Assembly (NCBI RefSeq): GCF_030544485.1
Contig: NZ_CP130610.1
Span: 1,488,001-1,552,000 of the forward strand
Length of the DNA: 64,000 bases
Origin: Halomonas sp. HAL1
Lineage (GTDB): Bacteria; Pseudomonadota; Gammaproteobacteria; Pseudomonadales; Halomonadaceae
Direction: 5' to 3'
Below are positions 38,796 to 46,925 of the stretch, one piece after another. The translations under genes and the position numbers were made by a program. The notes under the pieces were generated by a model. It saw only the letters and a program-made list of their open reading frames with translations, did no database searches and was not told where the DNA came from. Position 1 is the first letter of the stretch, and every line of letters begins with the position of its first letter.

Positions 38796-41426
38796 ATGTC
38801 TGATCCGCAGCCGGTTTATTTAAGCGACTACCAGCCACCCGCTTACCGGGTAACTCATACCGAGCTGACGTTTGATCTTGACCCCGCCGCGACCCGTGTG
38901 AAAGCGCGACTGTTGATGGAGCGACATGCGAAGGCTGACGCGAATGCGCCGCTGGTATTAAACGGCGAGCATTTAAAGCTCATCTCCTTGTCAATTGATG
39001 CAACGCCGCTGAATGAATCCGCGTATCAAGTAGATGCAGAGACCCTAAGTATTGCCAGTGTTCCAGAGCGGTTTGTGTTGGAGAGTGAGGTAGAGATCGC
39101 ACCGCAAGAGAACACGGCGTTAGAGGGGCTTTATCAGTCCAACGGCATGTACTGCACTCAGTGCGAAGCCGAGGGTTTTCGACGTATTACCTTTTACCCC
39201 GACCGCCCCGATGTCATGGCGACCTTCAAGGTCACGGTGATCGGTGATCAGCAGCGTGAACCTGTATTACTGGCTAACGGTAACCCGTTAGAGCGCGGCG
39301 AGCTGGAAGGCGGTCGTCATTTCGTCACCTGGGAAGATCCGCATCCTAAGCCCTGTTACCTATTCGCTCTAGTGGCAGGCAACCTGCATCGAGTAGAAGA
39401 CCACTTCACCACCATGAGCGGGCGCGAGGTCACGCTGCAAATTTGGGTGGAGCAAGAGAACCTGGATAAAACTGAACATGCTATGGCCTCGTTGAAACGG
39501 GCCATGGAGTGGGATGAGCAGGCATATGGTCGTGAGTACGACCTGGATCTATTTATGATCGTGGCCGTCAATGACTTCAATATGGGGGCGATGGAGAATA
39601 AAGGGCTTAATATCTTTAACTCCGCCGCGGTGCTGACGCATCCCCATACCGCTACCGATGCCGCCTTTCAAAATGTTGAAGGCATCGTTGCCCACGAATA
39701 CTTTCATAACTGGTCAGGCAACCGTGTCACCTGTCGTGACTGGTTCCAGCTTTCGCTGAAAGAGGGCTTTACGGTCTTCCGTGATCAGTGCTTCTCGGCG
39801 GATACCAATTCTGCACCGGTTAAGCGCATCCAGGATGTCTCCTTTTTCCGCACGGCACAGTTTGCCGAAGATGCTGGTCCTACTGCACATCCGATTCGTC
39901 CCGACCACTTTATTGAAATTACCAACTTCTACACCCTGACTATTTATGAGAAAGGGGCAGAAGTCGTACGCATGCTGCGTAATTTAGTGGGAGAAGAGAA
40001 TTTCCGTCGCGGCTCAGATCTTTACTTTGAGCGATTCGATGGCCAAGCGGTGACTATTGAAGCCTTTGTAGGCTGCATGGCGGAAACCTCCGGCGAAGAG
40101 TTAAGCCAGTTTATGCGTTGGTACTCCCAGGCAGGTACGCCGGATATTGATGCTCACGGCGAGTATGACTATGTGCATGGTGAATATCATTTAACGTTGC
40201 GTCAGCGCACGCCCGCGACACCAGGCCAGCCCGATAAACTGCCGCTGCATATTCCCGTACGTATGGGGTTAGTCGGTACAAAATCAGGTCAAGACTTAAC
40301 GTTAACCCTCAATGGCGAAAAAATAGGCAAAGATGCCGTTATTCACCTACGTGATGATGAGCAGACATTTGTCTTTACTGATGTTGCTGAAGCGCCGGTG
40401 CCGTCTTTACTACGTGAATTTTCAGCGCCCGTTAAGTTGCACTTCCCCTATTCACGAGAAGATCTGGCCTTTTTGTTGACCCACGACAGCGATGGCTTCA
40501 ACCGCTGGGATGCTGGCCAGCGCTTGGCGCTCTTGGCGTTGGATGACTTAATTGCTGCCCACCGTAACAGTGTCGAGAAGGTGATGGACAGCCGTGTTGT
40601 TGATGCCTTTAAAACACTTCTGAACGGCCCAATGAGCGATAAGGCGGTATTAGCTGAAATGCTGACGCTTCCTTCAGAAGCGTATATAGCGGAGCAGCAG
40701 CCTATTGTGGACGTCGACGCCATACACGCGGCACGTGAATTTGTGCGCCAATCGCTGGCGTTAGCCCTACGCGAAGAGTTTATGGCGGTCTATGAGGCCA
40801 ATGTGACAGAGGAGCCCTACGCACCGACGCCTGAGCAAATTGCCCAGCGTAGTCTGAAAAATGTGGCGCTCTCCTATCTCATGTCGATCGAAGATGAGCA
40901 AGGTTTGGCACTATGTGAAGCGCAATTTTCCTCTGATCATAATATGACCGATGTTCGTCAAGCGCTGACGTTACTGGTACACAGCGATCGCGATGATTTG
41001 GCCTCACCAGCATTGAAATCATTTGGCGAAAAATGGGCGCATGATCCGTTAGTGATGGATCAGTGGTTCACCATTCAAGTCTCACGCCCGCAGGAAGATG
41101 TGATTGAACGCGTGAAGTACCTGATGCAACATCCCGCTTTTTCACTTAAAAATCCCAACAAAGTGCGTGCCCTCATTGGGGCGTTTGCCCAGAACCGAGT
41201 CAATTTCCACCGCTTAGATGGTCAGGGCTACCAGCTGTTGGCCGATGTGGTGATTGAACTCAACCGGCTTAATCCAGAAATTGCCGCGCGGCTTATCACG
41301 CCGCTAACGCGCTGGCAGCGTTTTGATGAAACCCGCCAAGCATTAATGCGGTCTCAGTTAGAGCGTATTAAGCAAGAGCCGCTATCTTCTAATGTATATG
41401 AGGTGGTCGAAAAAGCACTGGCATAA
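38796..41426 (+). CDS. pepN: Aminopeptidase N
   Basis: A broad-specificity M1 zinc aminopeptidase in the cytoplasm. The 876-residue protein has the substrate motif GAMENKG (264-270) and the zinc motif HEYFH (300-304) with the third ligand Glu323 in SLKEGF. Length is close to E. coli PepN (870) and the C-terminal helical domain is complete. The ATG at 38796 follows CAGGAG; the frame is open further upstream into yajQ without a ribosome site. Confidence 0.96.
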   Translation: MSDPQPVYLSDYQPPAYRVTHTELTFDLDPAATRVKARLLMERHAKADANAPLVLNGEHLKLISLSIDATPLNESAYQVDAETLSIASVPERFVLESEVEIAPQENTALEGLYQSNGMYCTQCEAEGFRRITFYPDRPDVMATFKVTVIGDQQREPVLLANGNPLERGELEGGRHFVTWEDPHPKPCYLFALVAGNLHRVEDHFTTMSGREVTLQIWVEQENLDKTEHAMASLKRAMEWDEQAYGREYDLDLFMIVAVNDFNMGAMENKGLNIFNSAAVLTHPHTATDAAFQNVEGIVAHEYFHNWSGNRVTCRDWFQLSLKEGFTVFRDQCFSADTNSAPVKRIQDVSFFRTAQFAEDAGPTAHPIRPDHFIEITNFYTLTIYEKGAEVVRMLRNLVGEENFRRGSDLYFERFDGQAVTIEAFVGCMAETSGEELSQFMRWYSQAGTPDIDAHGEYDYVHGEYHLTLRQRTPATPGQPDKLPLHIPVRMGLVGTKSGQDLTLTLNGEKIGKDAVIHLRDDEQTFVFTDVAEAPVPSLLREFSAPVKLHFPYSREDLAFLLTHDSDGFNRWDAGQRLALLALDDLIAAHRNSVEKVMDSRVVDAFKTLLNGPMSDKAVLAEMLTLPSEAYIAEQQPIVDVDAIHAAREFVRQSLALALREEFMAVYEANVTEEPYAPTPEQIAQRSLKNVALSYLMSIEDEQGLALCEAQFSSDHNMTDVRQALTLLVHSDRDDLASPALKSFGEKWAHDPLVMDQWFTIQVSRPQEDVIERVKYLMQHPAFSLKNPNKVRALIGAFAQNRVNFHRLDGQGYQLLADVVIELNRLNPEIAARLITPLTRWQRFDETRQALMRSQLERIKQEPLSSNVYEVVEKALA

Positions 41427-41464
41427 TGGGCAAAAGCAGTTAACCAAGGAAAGGAACAACAACG

Positions 41465-42424
41465 GTGACAGATTCGCAGCAACACTATTTACTTATTATT
41501 AATGGTAAATCTGCCGGTAACCCGGCATTGCGTGAAGCAGTCAATGAACAACGCCAAGCAGGGATGCAAATTACTGTTCGAGCTACCTGGGAAGGGGGCG
41601 ACGCTGCTGATATTGCTGAGCTATCTGACGCCATGGGTATTACGCATGTGATTGCCTGCGGTGGCGATGGCACGGTTAGTGAAGTCATGAACGGGCTGAT
41701 GCGTTTGCCCCATGATCGTCGGCCGGCATTAGGTATCGTGCCATTAGGCAGTGCCAATGATTTTGCCACTTCAGTTGGCTTGCCATTAGAGCCAGGTCCT
41801 GCTTTAGCCGCCGCAAGAGCGCTAAGTGCCTACCCCATTGACGTTGTGCGTGTGACGGCTGGTGCGGGTGGTGAGTCCGCAACCAGCTACTATATCAATA
41901 TGACGACCGGGGGATTTGGCGCTGAAATTACCTCATCAACGCCGAAAACCCTAAAGCGACTATTGGGGGGCGGCGCGTATTCATTGATGGGCGCGCTCAA
42001 AGCATGGCGACATCGTAGCTATCGCGGCACGCTGCATTGGGATGAAAAAGAGGAGAGTGCATCGCTACTATTGCTAGCACTAGGCAATGGCCGCCAATCA
42101 GGTGGAGGGCAGGTGCTGGGGCCACGGGCCAAGCTTGATGATGGTCGTCTGGATGTGCTTCTGGTCAAGGACTTTCGTTCGGTGACAGAACTGAGCAAGC
42201 TGATTAGCGAGCTGCAAAATTTTCCCTCTGAGGGGCGATTTGTGCGCTATTTCACCACGACTCAACTAACGCTGACGACACAGGCGGGTGATCCGCCCTG
42301 GCCATTAACGCTGGATGGTGAGGCACGCTGTTATGACCATTTTTGTGCCGAAGTAGTGCCTCTAGCGTTGCGTGTGCTGTTACCAGAGGAGTGCCCCTTA
42401 CTCTCTTCCAGCAACCGGCCTTAA
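41465..42424 (+). CDS. Lipid kinase, YegS/diacylglycerol kinase catalytic family
   Basis: A 319-residue soluble kinase of the DAGK_cat superfamily. Motifs are INGKSAG near the N-terminus, CGGDGTVSEVMNGL (nucleotide site) and PLGSANDFATSVGLP, with a C-terminal DGRLDVLLV block. E. coli YegS, the nearest named relative I recognise, phosphorylates phosphatidylglycerol in vitro. The start is GTG with AAGGA 9 bases upstream. It lies 38 bases after pepN and 44 bases before the lipoprotein gene; the substrate is unknown. Confidence 0.9.
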   Translation: MTDSQQHYLLIINGKSAGNPALREAVNEQRQAGMQITVRATWEGGDAADIAELSDAMGITHVIACGGDGTVSEVMNGLMRLPHDRRPALGIVPLGSANDFATSVGLPLEPGPALAAARALSAYPIDVVRVTAGAGGESATSYYINMTTGGFGAEITSSTPKTLKRLLGGGAYSLMGALKAWRHRSYRGTLHWDEKEESASLLLLALGNGRQSGGGQVLGPRAKLDDGRLDVLLVKDFRSVTELSKLISELQNFPSEGRFVRYFTTTQLTLTTQAGDPPWPLTLDGEARCYDHFCAEVVPLALRVLLPEECPLLSSSNRP

Positions 42425-42468
42425 CTGGTTTGACTCAGATTTTAAACGTTATAAAGGAGAAGTATCTA

Positions 42469-43266
42469 ATGGCAAATCGCGTGTGGATACCTGTAGTTGC
42501 CGCAATGGCTCTACTGCTGAGTGCCTGCGGTGACTCCCAGGAAGATCCCACCGTAACACCAGATGATAACTCTGAGGTGACGGATGATGAAGCAGTGCGC
42601 GAAGAGGAGTCCCCAGCAGCGGCTGAAAACGCGGCAGAAATGTCTAGCCCCGAAGAAGTAGAGGATGACATTGAGGCACAGCAAGCCGCTGAAGAGCTTG
42701 AGCAAGCGGAAGCTCTACGTGAAGGTAGTGACAGCCAAAACGGTGATAACTCTGCTGCCGATGCTGCGATGGTAGAGGCCGAAGAAGATACGCTGGCAGC
42801 CGACCCTGACGATGTGCTCGATGAAGAAAGTGCAATGCCAGGTGAGGCAACCCGTTCCGACGTAGACGAAATGATTGCCGAAACTGAACGCCGTTTTGAA
42901 GAAGCGGAAAAGCGTCTTGAAGAGCAGTTTCAAGAGGTAGAACAGCAGGCGCCCACGTTAGAGCCGATGGAAAATGAAGATTTCTCGTCTAGCTGGGACG
43001 AAGACAGCAGCTTGCCAGAGCGAACGCCGTTGGAAGATAACCGTGAAGCTACCGACGTTGAGGCTTTGATTGAGGATACAGAGCGTCGCTTTGAAGAAGC
43101 GCAGCAGCGTCTTGATGAGCAGTTTCAGGAACTGGAGAGCCGAGAGGCCGAGACGGGCCCAGCGATCGAGTCAGACGCGAGTGATAGTGATATAGGCGCT
43201 AATGAGATGGATGAGCTTGATACCAGTGAAGATAGCCAATCAGCTAATCGTAATCGTGCGGAATAA
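42469..43266 (+). CDS. Acidic repeat-containing lipoprotein of unknown function
   Basis: A 265-residue predicted lipoprotein. The signal peptide ends in the lipobox LSAC with the lipidated Cys20, and the +2 residue is Gly, so outer-membrane sorting is expected. The mature part is extremely acidic (Glu, Asp, Ala, Gln, Ser) with almost no hydrophobic stretches. It contains two similar coiled-coil-like modules (residues 131-160 and 196-225), each with the core ERRFEEA and a following RL-E/D-EQFQE. I recognise no family. The ATG has AAAGGAGAA upstream. The high acid content fits a surface-exposed protein of a halophile. It could act as a spacer or a divalent-cation buffer, but nothing in the sequence shows a function. 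Confidence 0.85.
   Translation: MANRVWIPVVAAMALLLSACGDSQEDPTVTPDDNSEVTDDEAVREEESPAAAENAAEMSSPEEVEDDIEAQQAAEELEQAEALREGSDSQNGDNSAADAAMVEAEEDTLAADPDDVLDEESAMPGEATRSDVDEMIAETERRFEEAEKRLEEQFQEVEQQAPTLEPMENEDFSSSWDEDSSLPERTPLEDNREATDVEALIEDTERRFEEAQQRLDEQFQELESREAETGPAIESDASDSDIGANEMDELDTSEDSQSANRNRAE
42859..43143 (+). repeat. Duplicated 90-base coiled-coil module in the lipoprotein gene
   Basis: Units at 42859-42948 and 43054-43143, 195 bases apart, encode DV-(D/E)-(E/A)-(M/L)-I-(A/E) followed by TERRFEEA and RL-(E/D)-EQFQE. The core is also conserved in DNA (TTTGAAGAAGCG, then AGCGTCTTGA, then GAGCAGTTTCA), so it arose by duplication. Confidence 0.75.
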
Positions 43267-43304
43267 ACAGTTGCGGCTAAGCTGAGCCTTAAAAATCAGC
43301 CATA

Positions 43305-43331
43305 AAAAAGGCCCGCATTAGCGGGCCTTTG
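43305..43331. terminator. Bidirectional terminator between the lipoprotein and csp genes
   Basis: A perfect 10-pair hairpin (AAAGGCCCGC at 43307-43316, GCGGGCCTTT at 43321-43330, four-base loop). The run of A residues on the left becomes a six-base U-tract for the minus-strand csp transcript; on the plus strand the T-run is shorter. Confidence 0.9.
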
Positions 43332-43346
43332 TCCATCCGGTAGCAA

Positions 43347-43550
43347 TTAAGCTGGGCGGATGTTGGAAGCCTGAAGGCCTTTTTTACCCTGAGTCACTTC
43401 AAAGCTGACTTTTTGACCGTCTTGCAGGGTCTTGAAGCCTTCAGCTTGAATTTCGGAGAAGTGGGCGAACAGATCGTCTCCGCCGTCATCAGGAGAGATG
43501 AAGCCGAAGCCTTTAGTATCGTTGAACCACTTAACTGTGCCAGTTGCCAT
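43347..43550 (-). CDS. Cold-shock protein, CspA family
   Basis: A 67-residue single-stranded nucleic-acid-binding protein of the OB fold. RNP1 is KGFGFI and RNP2 is DLFAHF; it starts [18 protein letters not shown]. Family members melt mRNA structure in the cold or in stationary phase. The ATG follows TTAAGGAAAT. About 130 bases of AT-rich leader lie upstream toward the divergent exporter; cold-shock genes often have structured leaders, but none is clear here. Which csp paralogue this is cannot be said. Confidence 0.95.
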   Translation of the reverse strand: MATGTVKWFNDTKGFGFISPDDGGDDLFAHFSEIQAEGFKTLQDGQKVSFEVTQGKKGLQASNIRPA

Positions 43551-43685
43551 TTTCTATTTCCTTAACGTGCTTAATATTCAAACGGGCAACTCAATTGTCC
43601 ACCCGCTACAATTACTCTAGATGCAAACGCGGCTGTCGTCCAGCCACATACCTAAGATTTTTTATTTCTTTGCGAGCAAGCACAA

Positions 43686-44342
43686 ATGATGCAGTTGGGT
43701 TTTGTTGATGCGCAGTTTATTTCCTTTCTGGTGGCGATCACGCTGCTCACGATTAGCCCTGGCGTCGACACGCTGCTAGTCATCCGTAACACGGCTCGCG
43801 GAGGCATTCGCGATGGTGTGACTACCAGTGTAGCTATCTGCTGTGGGCTGTTTATTCATGCCACCATCTCTGCGTTAGGCATCTCGCTTATTCTGCTGCA
43901 ATCGGCCTGGGCATTTCATATGCTGAAGCTGGTAGGGGCGGGGTACTTGATTTGGCTGGGGGTCACCAGTTTATTGGCAGCGCGGCGAGGGCAGCCGCTG
44001 CCTGTTAATGGGGTATTAAAAGACACGCCTGCTGTTTCTCGCTGGCAACCAGTCAAAGAGGGCTTTTTGTCTAATGTGTTGAACCCCAAAACGGTGGTCT
44101 TCTATATGGCATTTTTGCCTCAGTTTATCGCCCCAGGCGATCCTGCTTTGTTGAAATCCCTATGGCTGGCAGGCGTACATTTCATTATTGCCAATATTTG
44201 GCAGATCAGTGTGGTAATGATGGTGGGGAGTGCCGGTAAGTGGCTCGCCAATGCGCGTTTTGCGCAAACCTTGAACGCCGCCACGGGAACCGTGTTGGTT
44301 ATCTTTGGTATCCGGCTGGCACTCACTCAGCGCCCGGTTTAG
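43686..44342 (+). CDS. LysE/RhtB family amino acid exporter
   Basis: A 218-residue inner-membrane protein with about six helices. The family signature is near the N-terminus in LLTISPGVDTLLVIRNTARGG, with LKLVGAGYLIWLG and FLSNVLNPKTVVFYMAFLPQF following. Members export amino acids such as threonine, homoserine lactone or lysine; the substrate here is unknown. Two adjacent ATG codons (43686 and 43689) could start it, with no strong ribosome site. It is divergent from the csp gene and convergent with slt. Confidence 0.92.
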   Translation: MMQLGFVDAQFISFLVAITLLTISPGVDTLLVIRNTARGGIRDGVTTSVAICCGLFIHATISALGISLILLQSAWAFHMLKLVGAGYLIWLGVTSLLAARRGQPLPVNGVLKDTPAVSRWQPVKEGFLSNVLNPKTVVFYMAFLPQFIAPGDPALLKSLWLAGVHFIIANIWQISVVMMVGSAGKWLANARFAQTLNAATGTVLVIFGIRLALTQRPV

Positions 44343-44351
44343 ACCGGGCGC
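44330..44351. terminator. GC-rich hairpin spanning the exporter stop codon
   Basis: GCGCCCGGT (44330-44338) and ACCGGGCGC (44343-44351) form a perfect 9-pair stem whose loop TTAG holds part of the TAG stop. It lies between two convergent genes. There is no T-run on either side, so it may protect the 3' end rather than terminate by itself. Confidence 0.45.
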
Positions 44352-44372
44352 CAAGGCTAGTGGGTAGCAAGT

Positions 44373-46322
44373 CTAACGACGGGCGAGCAGCGCTCGGTCG
44401 TAGCGCACTTGCTGTTCGTTATCGCTAAGCAGTGAAACACCTTCGCTATTGCCACCGTTGGCGAGACTTTCAAAAATGACTCGATAGCTAAGCACTGCTT
44501 GCACATAGTCGCGGGTTTCGCGGAAGGGGATGCTTTCCACAAATAGGTCAAACGCCTCCACGCCATCACCTAGCCATTGATCAACGCGACCAGGGCCAGC
44601 GTTATAAGCCGCAGCGGCTGCTAAGCGATTGCCCTGGTAGCGTTGCAGCTTGTCACGCAAGTAGGTGCTTCCCAAGCGGATATTTAGCTCTGGCTCCAGC
44701 ACGCCGTAGGGGCCAGGATCACTAATGCCCAACTCGCGGCTGACTTGGCTAGCAGTGCCTGGCATTAGTTGCATTAAGCCTCGCGCGCCTGCAGGCGAAA
44801 GGGCGTTTGGATTGTAAGCACTTTCGCGGCGGGTAATGGCCATCAGTAGGTAGGGATCAACGCCGGTGAGCCGGCCCCAATGCTGAAAGCTATCGTGGTA
44901 GGCCTGGGGAAAACGCCAATCCAATGCGTCCCACATCTCGGCGGCAATGGTGGTTTGCACTAGGCGTGCGTGCCACTGCTGCTTGGCGGCATAATCGGCT
45001 AATGCGCGTGCCTGCTGTGGAGTGCCACTTTGCACCGCGTGTAACCACTCACTATTGGCAAGCCCATCTTCACCAATGCGAAGTAATGCCTCGGTGCGCT
45101 GAACGGCAGGTAGTTGCGCTATACGCTGCCGCGACGCGTCGTCAAAATGATTGCGTTCCATATTTAACTGATAGGGCTGTCCGAGTTTTTCGGCGGCTGC
45201 AAAGCCGTAAAAACTGCGATCTGTCGCCGCGTGTTGGTAACGTTCCTGGGCGGCTGTATGGTTGCCAAGCTGGGCGTTGGCACGGCCCAGCCAGTACTGC
45301 CAGCGACTGTTTTCCTGTTGGTCTACCGGCATTTCGGCAACCCAGTGAAGCACCCCGTTCCAGTCACGATTAGCCAATGCATGGCGGACACGCAGTTCTA
45401 AGACACGCTCGCTATCAAGGGTTGGTAGCACGCTGTCGACCCAGCTAAGTGTACCCGGCACATCGCGAACCAAAGCGTAAAAAGCCAGCTCTTCCTCAAT
45501 GGCTGCACGGTCGCTGGGCAGCAGGTTTAGGCGTGGTGATAGCGCTTGCCAAGCAGCAAACGCTGCGGGGGTATCTTCTCGTGTAAATCGCTGCATGGCC
45601 GCCTGATAAAAGCTAGCGGTAGCCGCACACTCCGGGCCTAGGCACGAAGGTGCCTGAGTGATTGCGTGACTGCTGGTGGTGATACTGTCGATGGTATCCA
45701 GCGCGGTTTGCCACTGACCATTTAATAGCCCGCCCAGATAATTTGAAAGGCGCGTTTCTCCGGCTTGCCAAGCCAACATTTTGCGTTCCCAGATGGCCGC
45801 GGCATCAATAGTGCCGTTAGCGCGCAGGCGGTTAAACAATGGATCGCAAGCCTCAGGCTGTGAACTGCCCGTACGCCACAGTTTAAGGCCTGCTTCGCTG
45901 GCCTGCTGGGGCTGAGTAGCCAGTAGCGCCGTGTAGTAATAGCATTGCCGCGCTGTACCTGCTGGCTCGCCATCAGCGACCGCTAGTAAGTCGTTGTAAC
46001 GTCCTGCATGGCCATACTTAGCAATCGCTTGGCCACGCATCCAGACCGCTAGTGGTGAATCAGCATACTGGTTGATAAAACCTTGCACGCTGTCAGGCGA
46101 TAGATGGGGCAGTTGCCCCCTCAGCCGGTGATATTCCACATAGCCTTTTAAGGGATGGCTTTCTATTGAGCGGCTATCAACCTGCTCCCACTGTTGCTCT
46201 CTTGCGGCAGCGAGGGCATCGCGTAACTCACTGTCTGAGGCGGCCCACGAAAACGCGGGTAGCCCCACCAGCAGGGTTGTGCATAGTGCGCGAGCGGTAT
46301 GGCGAAATGGTGAAGCCAACAT
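44373..46322 (-). CDS. slt: Soluble lytic murein transglycosylase Slt
   Basis: A periplasmic enzyme that cleaves peptidoglycan glycan strands to 1,6-anhydro ends. The 649-residue protein has a signal peptide ending in SWAAS (about 28), a long superhelical U-domain of alpha repeats (about 30-460), a linker and a C-terminal SLT domain. Catalytic Glu500 is in TRRESAYNPNALSP, followed by GARGLMQLMPGTA and AAYNAGPGRV. Length is similar to E. coli Slt70 (645). The ATG has GAGAGAG upstream. Confidence 0.95.
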   Translation of the reverse strand: MLASPFRHTARALCTTLLVGLPAFSWAASDSELRDALAAAREQQWEQVDSRSIESHPLKGYVEYHRLRGQLPHLSPDSVQGFINQYADSPLAVWMRGQAIAKYGHAGRYNDLLAVADGEPAGTARQCYYYTALLATQPQQASEAGLKLWRTGSSQPEACDPLFNRLRANGTIDAAAIWERKMLAWQAGETRLSNYLGGLLNGQWQTALDTIDSITTSSHAITQAPSCLGPECAATASFYQAAMQRFTREDTPAAFAAWQALSPRLNLLPSDRAAIEEELAFYALVRDVPGTLSWVDSVLPTLDSERVLELRVRHALANRDWNGVLHWVAEMPVDQQENSRWQYWLGRANAQLGNHTAAQERYQHAATDRSFYGFAAAEKLGQPYQLNMERNHFDDASRQRIAQLPAVQRTEALLRIGEDGLANSEWLHAVQSGTPQQARALADYAAKQQWHARLVQTTIAAEMWDALDWRFPQAYHDSFQHWGRLTGVDPYLLMAITRRESAYNPNALSPAGARGLMQLMPGTASQVSRELGISDPGPYGVLEPELNIRLGSTYLRDKLQRYQGNRLAAAAAYNAGPGRVDQWLGDGVEAFDLFVESIPFRETRDYVQAVLSYRVIFESLANGGNSEGVSLLSDNEQQVRYDRALLARR

Positions 46323-46459
46323 GGTGCTCTCTCTCTATCAATTTAACTCTGTTTAAGCTCGGTGGAGGTAGTCCACAGGTATTATCGAGCAACCGCTATA
46401 CTGAACGAATGTAAATAACCATGATCTGACTGCCCAGATACTAGGAGGATTTAATTACG

Positions 46460-46792
46460 ATGGCCCCATTATCCACTTGGTGGTTCCTACGTCGACTCAA
46501 ATCCCGCGTTTGGGCGGCAAAACGTATTGTGCGTGCGCTAAAACTGTTTGTACCAATGTCACGTGACGTGATCCGTGGTGATTTTCGCCCCATCCCCTGG
46601 TCGGCATTTGGCATGATGGCCTTAGCCTTGGGTTACTTGGTACTGCCGTTTGATCTGATACCCGATTTTCTCATGCTGATCGGTGTGGTGGACGATGTGC
46701 TGATTGTCGGCTGGTTGCTCAACCGGATCGACCAGCGCTTAGAAGGTTATCGTGCTTGGAAATACGGTGACCCCGACCTAACGCCTACTTAA
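46460..46792 (+). CDS. DUF1232 (YkvA-type) small membrane protein
   Basis: A 110-residue protein with a basic N-terminus and two hydrophobic segments (about 47-65 and 70-88). The DUF1232 signature YLVLPFDLIPDFLMLIGVVD is clear. The function of the family is unknown. The ATG is preceded by TAGGAGG. It lies between slt (divergent) and htpG; the htpG heat-shock promoter lies just after it, so it is probably a separate unit. Confidence 0.88.
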   Translation: MAPLSTWWFLRRLKSRVWAAKRIVRALKLFVPMSRDVIRGDFRPIPWSAFGMMALALGYLVLPFDLIPDFLMLIGVVDDVLIVGWLLNRIDQRLEGYRAWKYGDPDLTPT

Positions 46793-46818
46793 CCTCTGTT
46801 GTTTCTTAGCCCCAGCTG

Positions 46819-46846
46819 CTTGAAAAAGTGCTGTTTATCCCCATAT
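46819..46846 (+). promoter_or_regulatory. Sigma-32 heat-shock promoter of htpG
   Basis: CTTGAAA (46819-46825), 13 bases, then CCCCATAT (46839-46846). Both boxes match the RpoH consensus (CTTGAAA and CCCCATNT) exactly. Transcription should start about 70 bases before the htpG ATG. Confidence 0.92.
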
Positions 46847-46867
46847 TTGATCCACGAAACCTTTTTA

Positions 46868-46893
46868 TGCCTCTGCTGAATAGCGCAGGGGCA
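46868..46893 (+). other. Hairpin in the htpG 5' leader
   Basis: TGCCTCTGC (46868-46876) pairs with GCAGGGGCA (46885-46893), nine pairs including one G-U, with an eight-base loop. It lies about 33 bases before the ATG and does not cover the AGAAGGGAT ribosome site, so a thermometer role is not indicated. It may stabilise the heat-shock mRNA. Confidence 0.5.
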
Positions 46894-46925
46894 ATTGACC
46901 AACGTGATCCAGAAGGGATAAGCGC

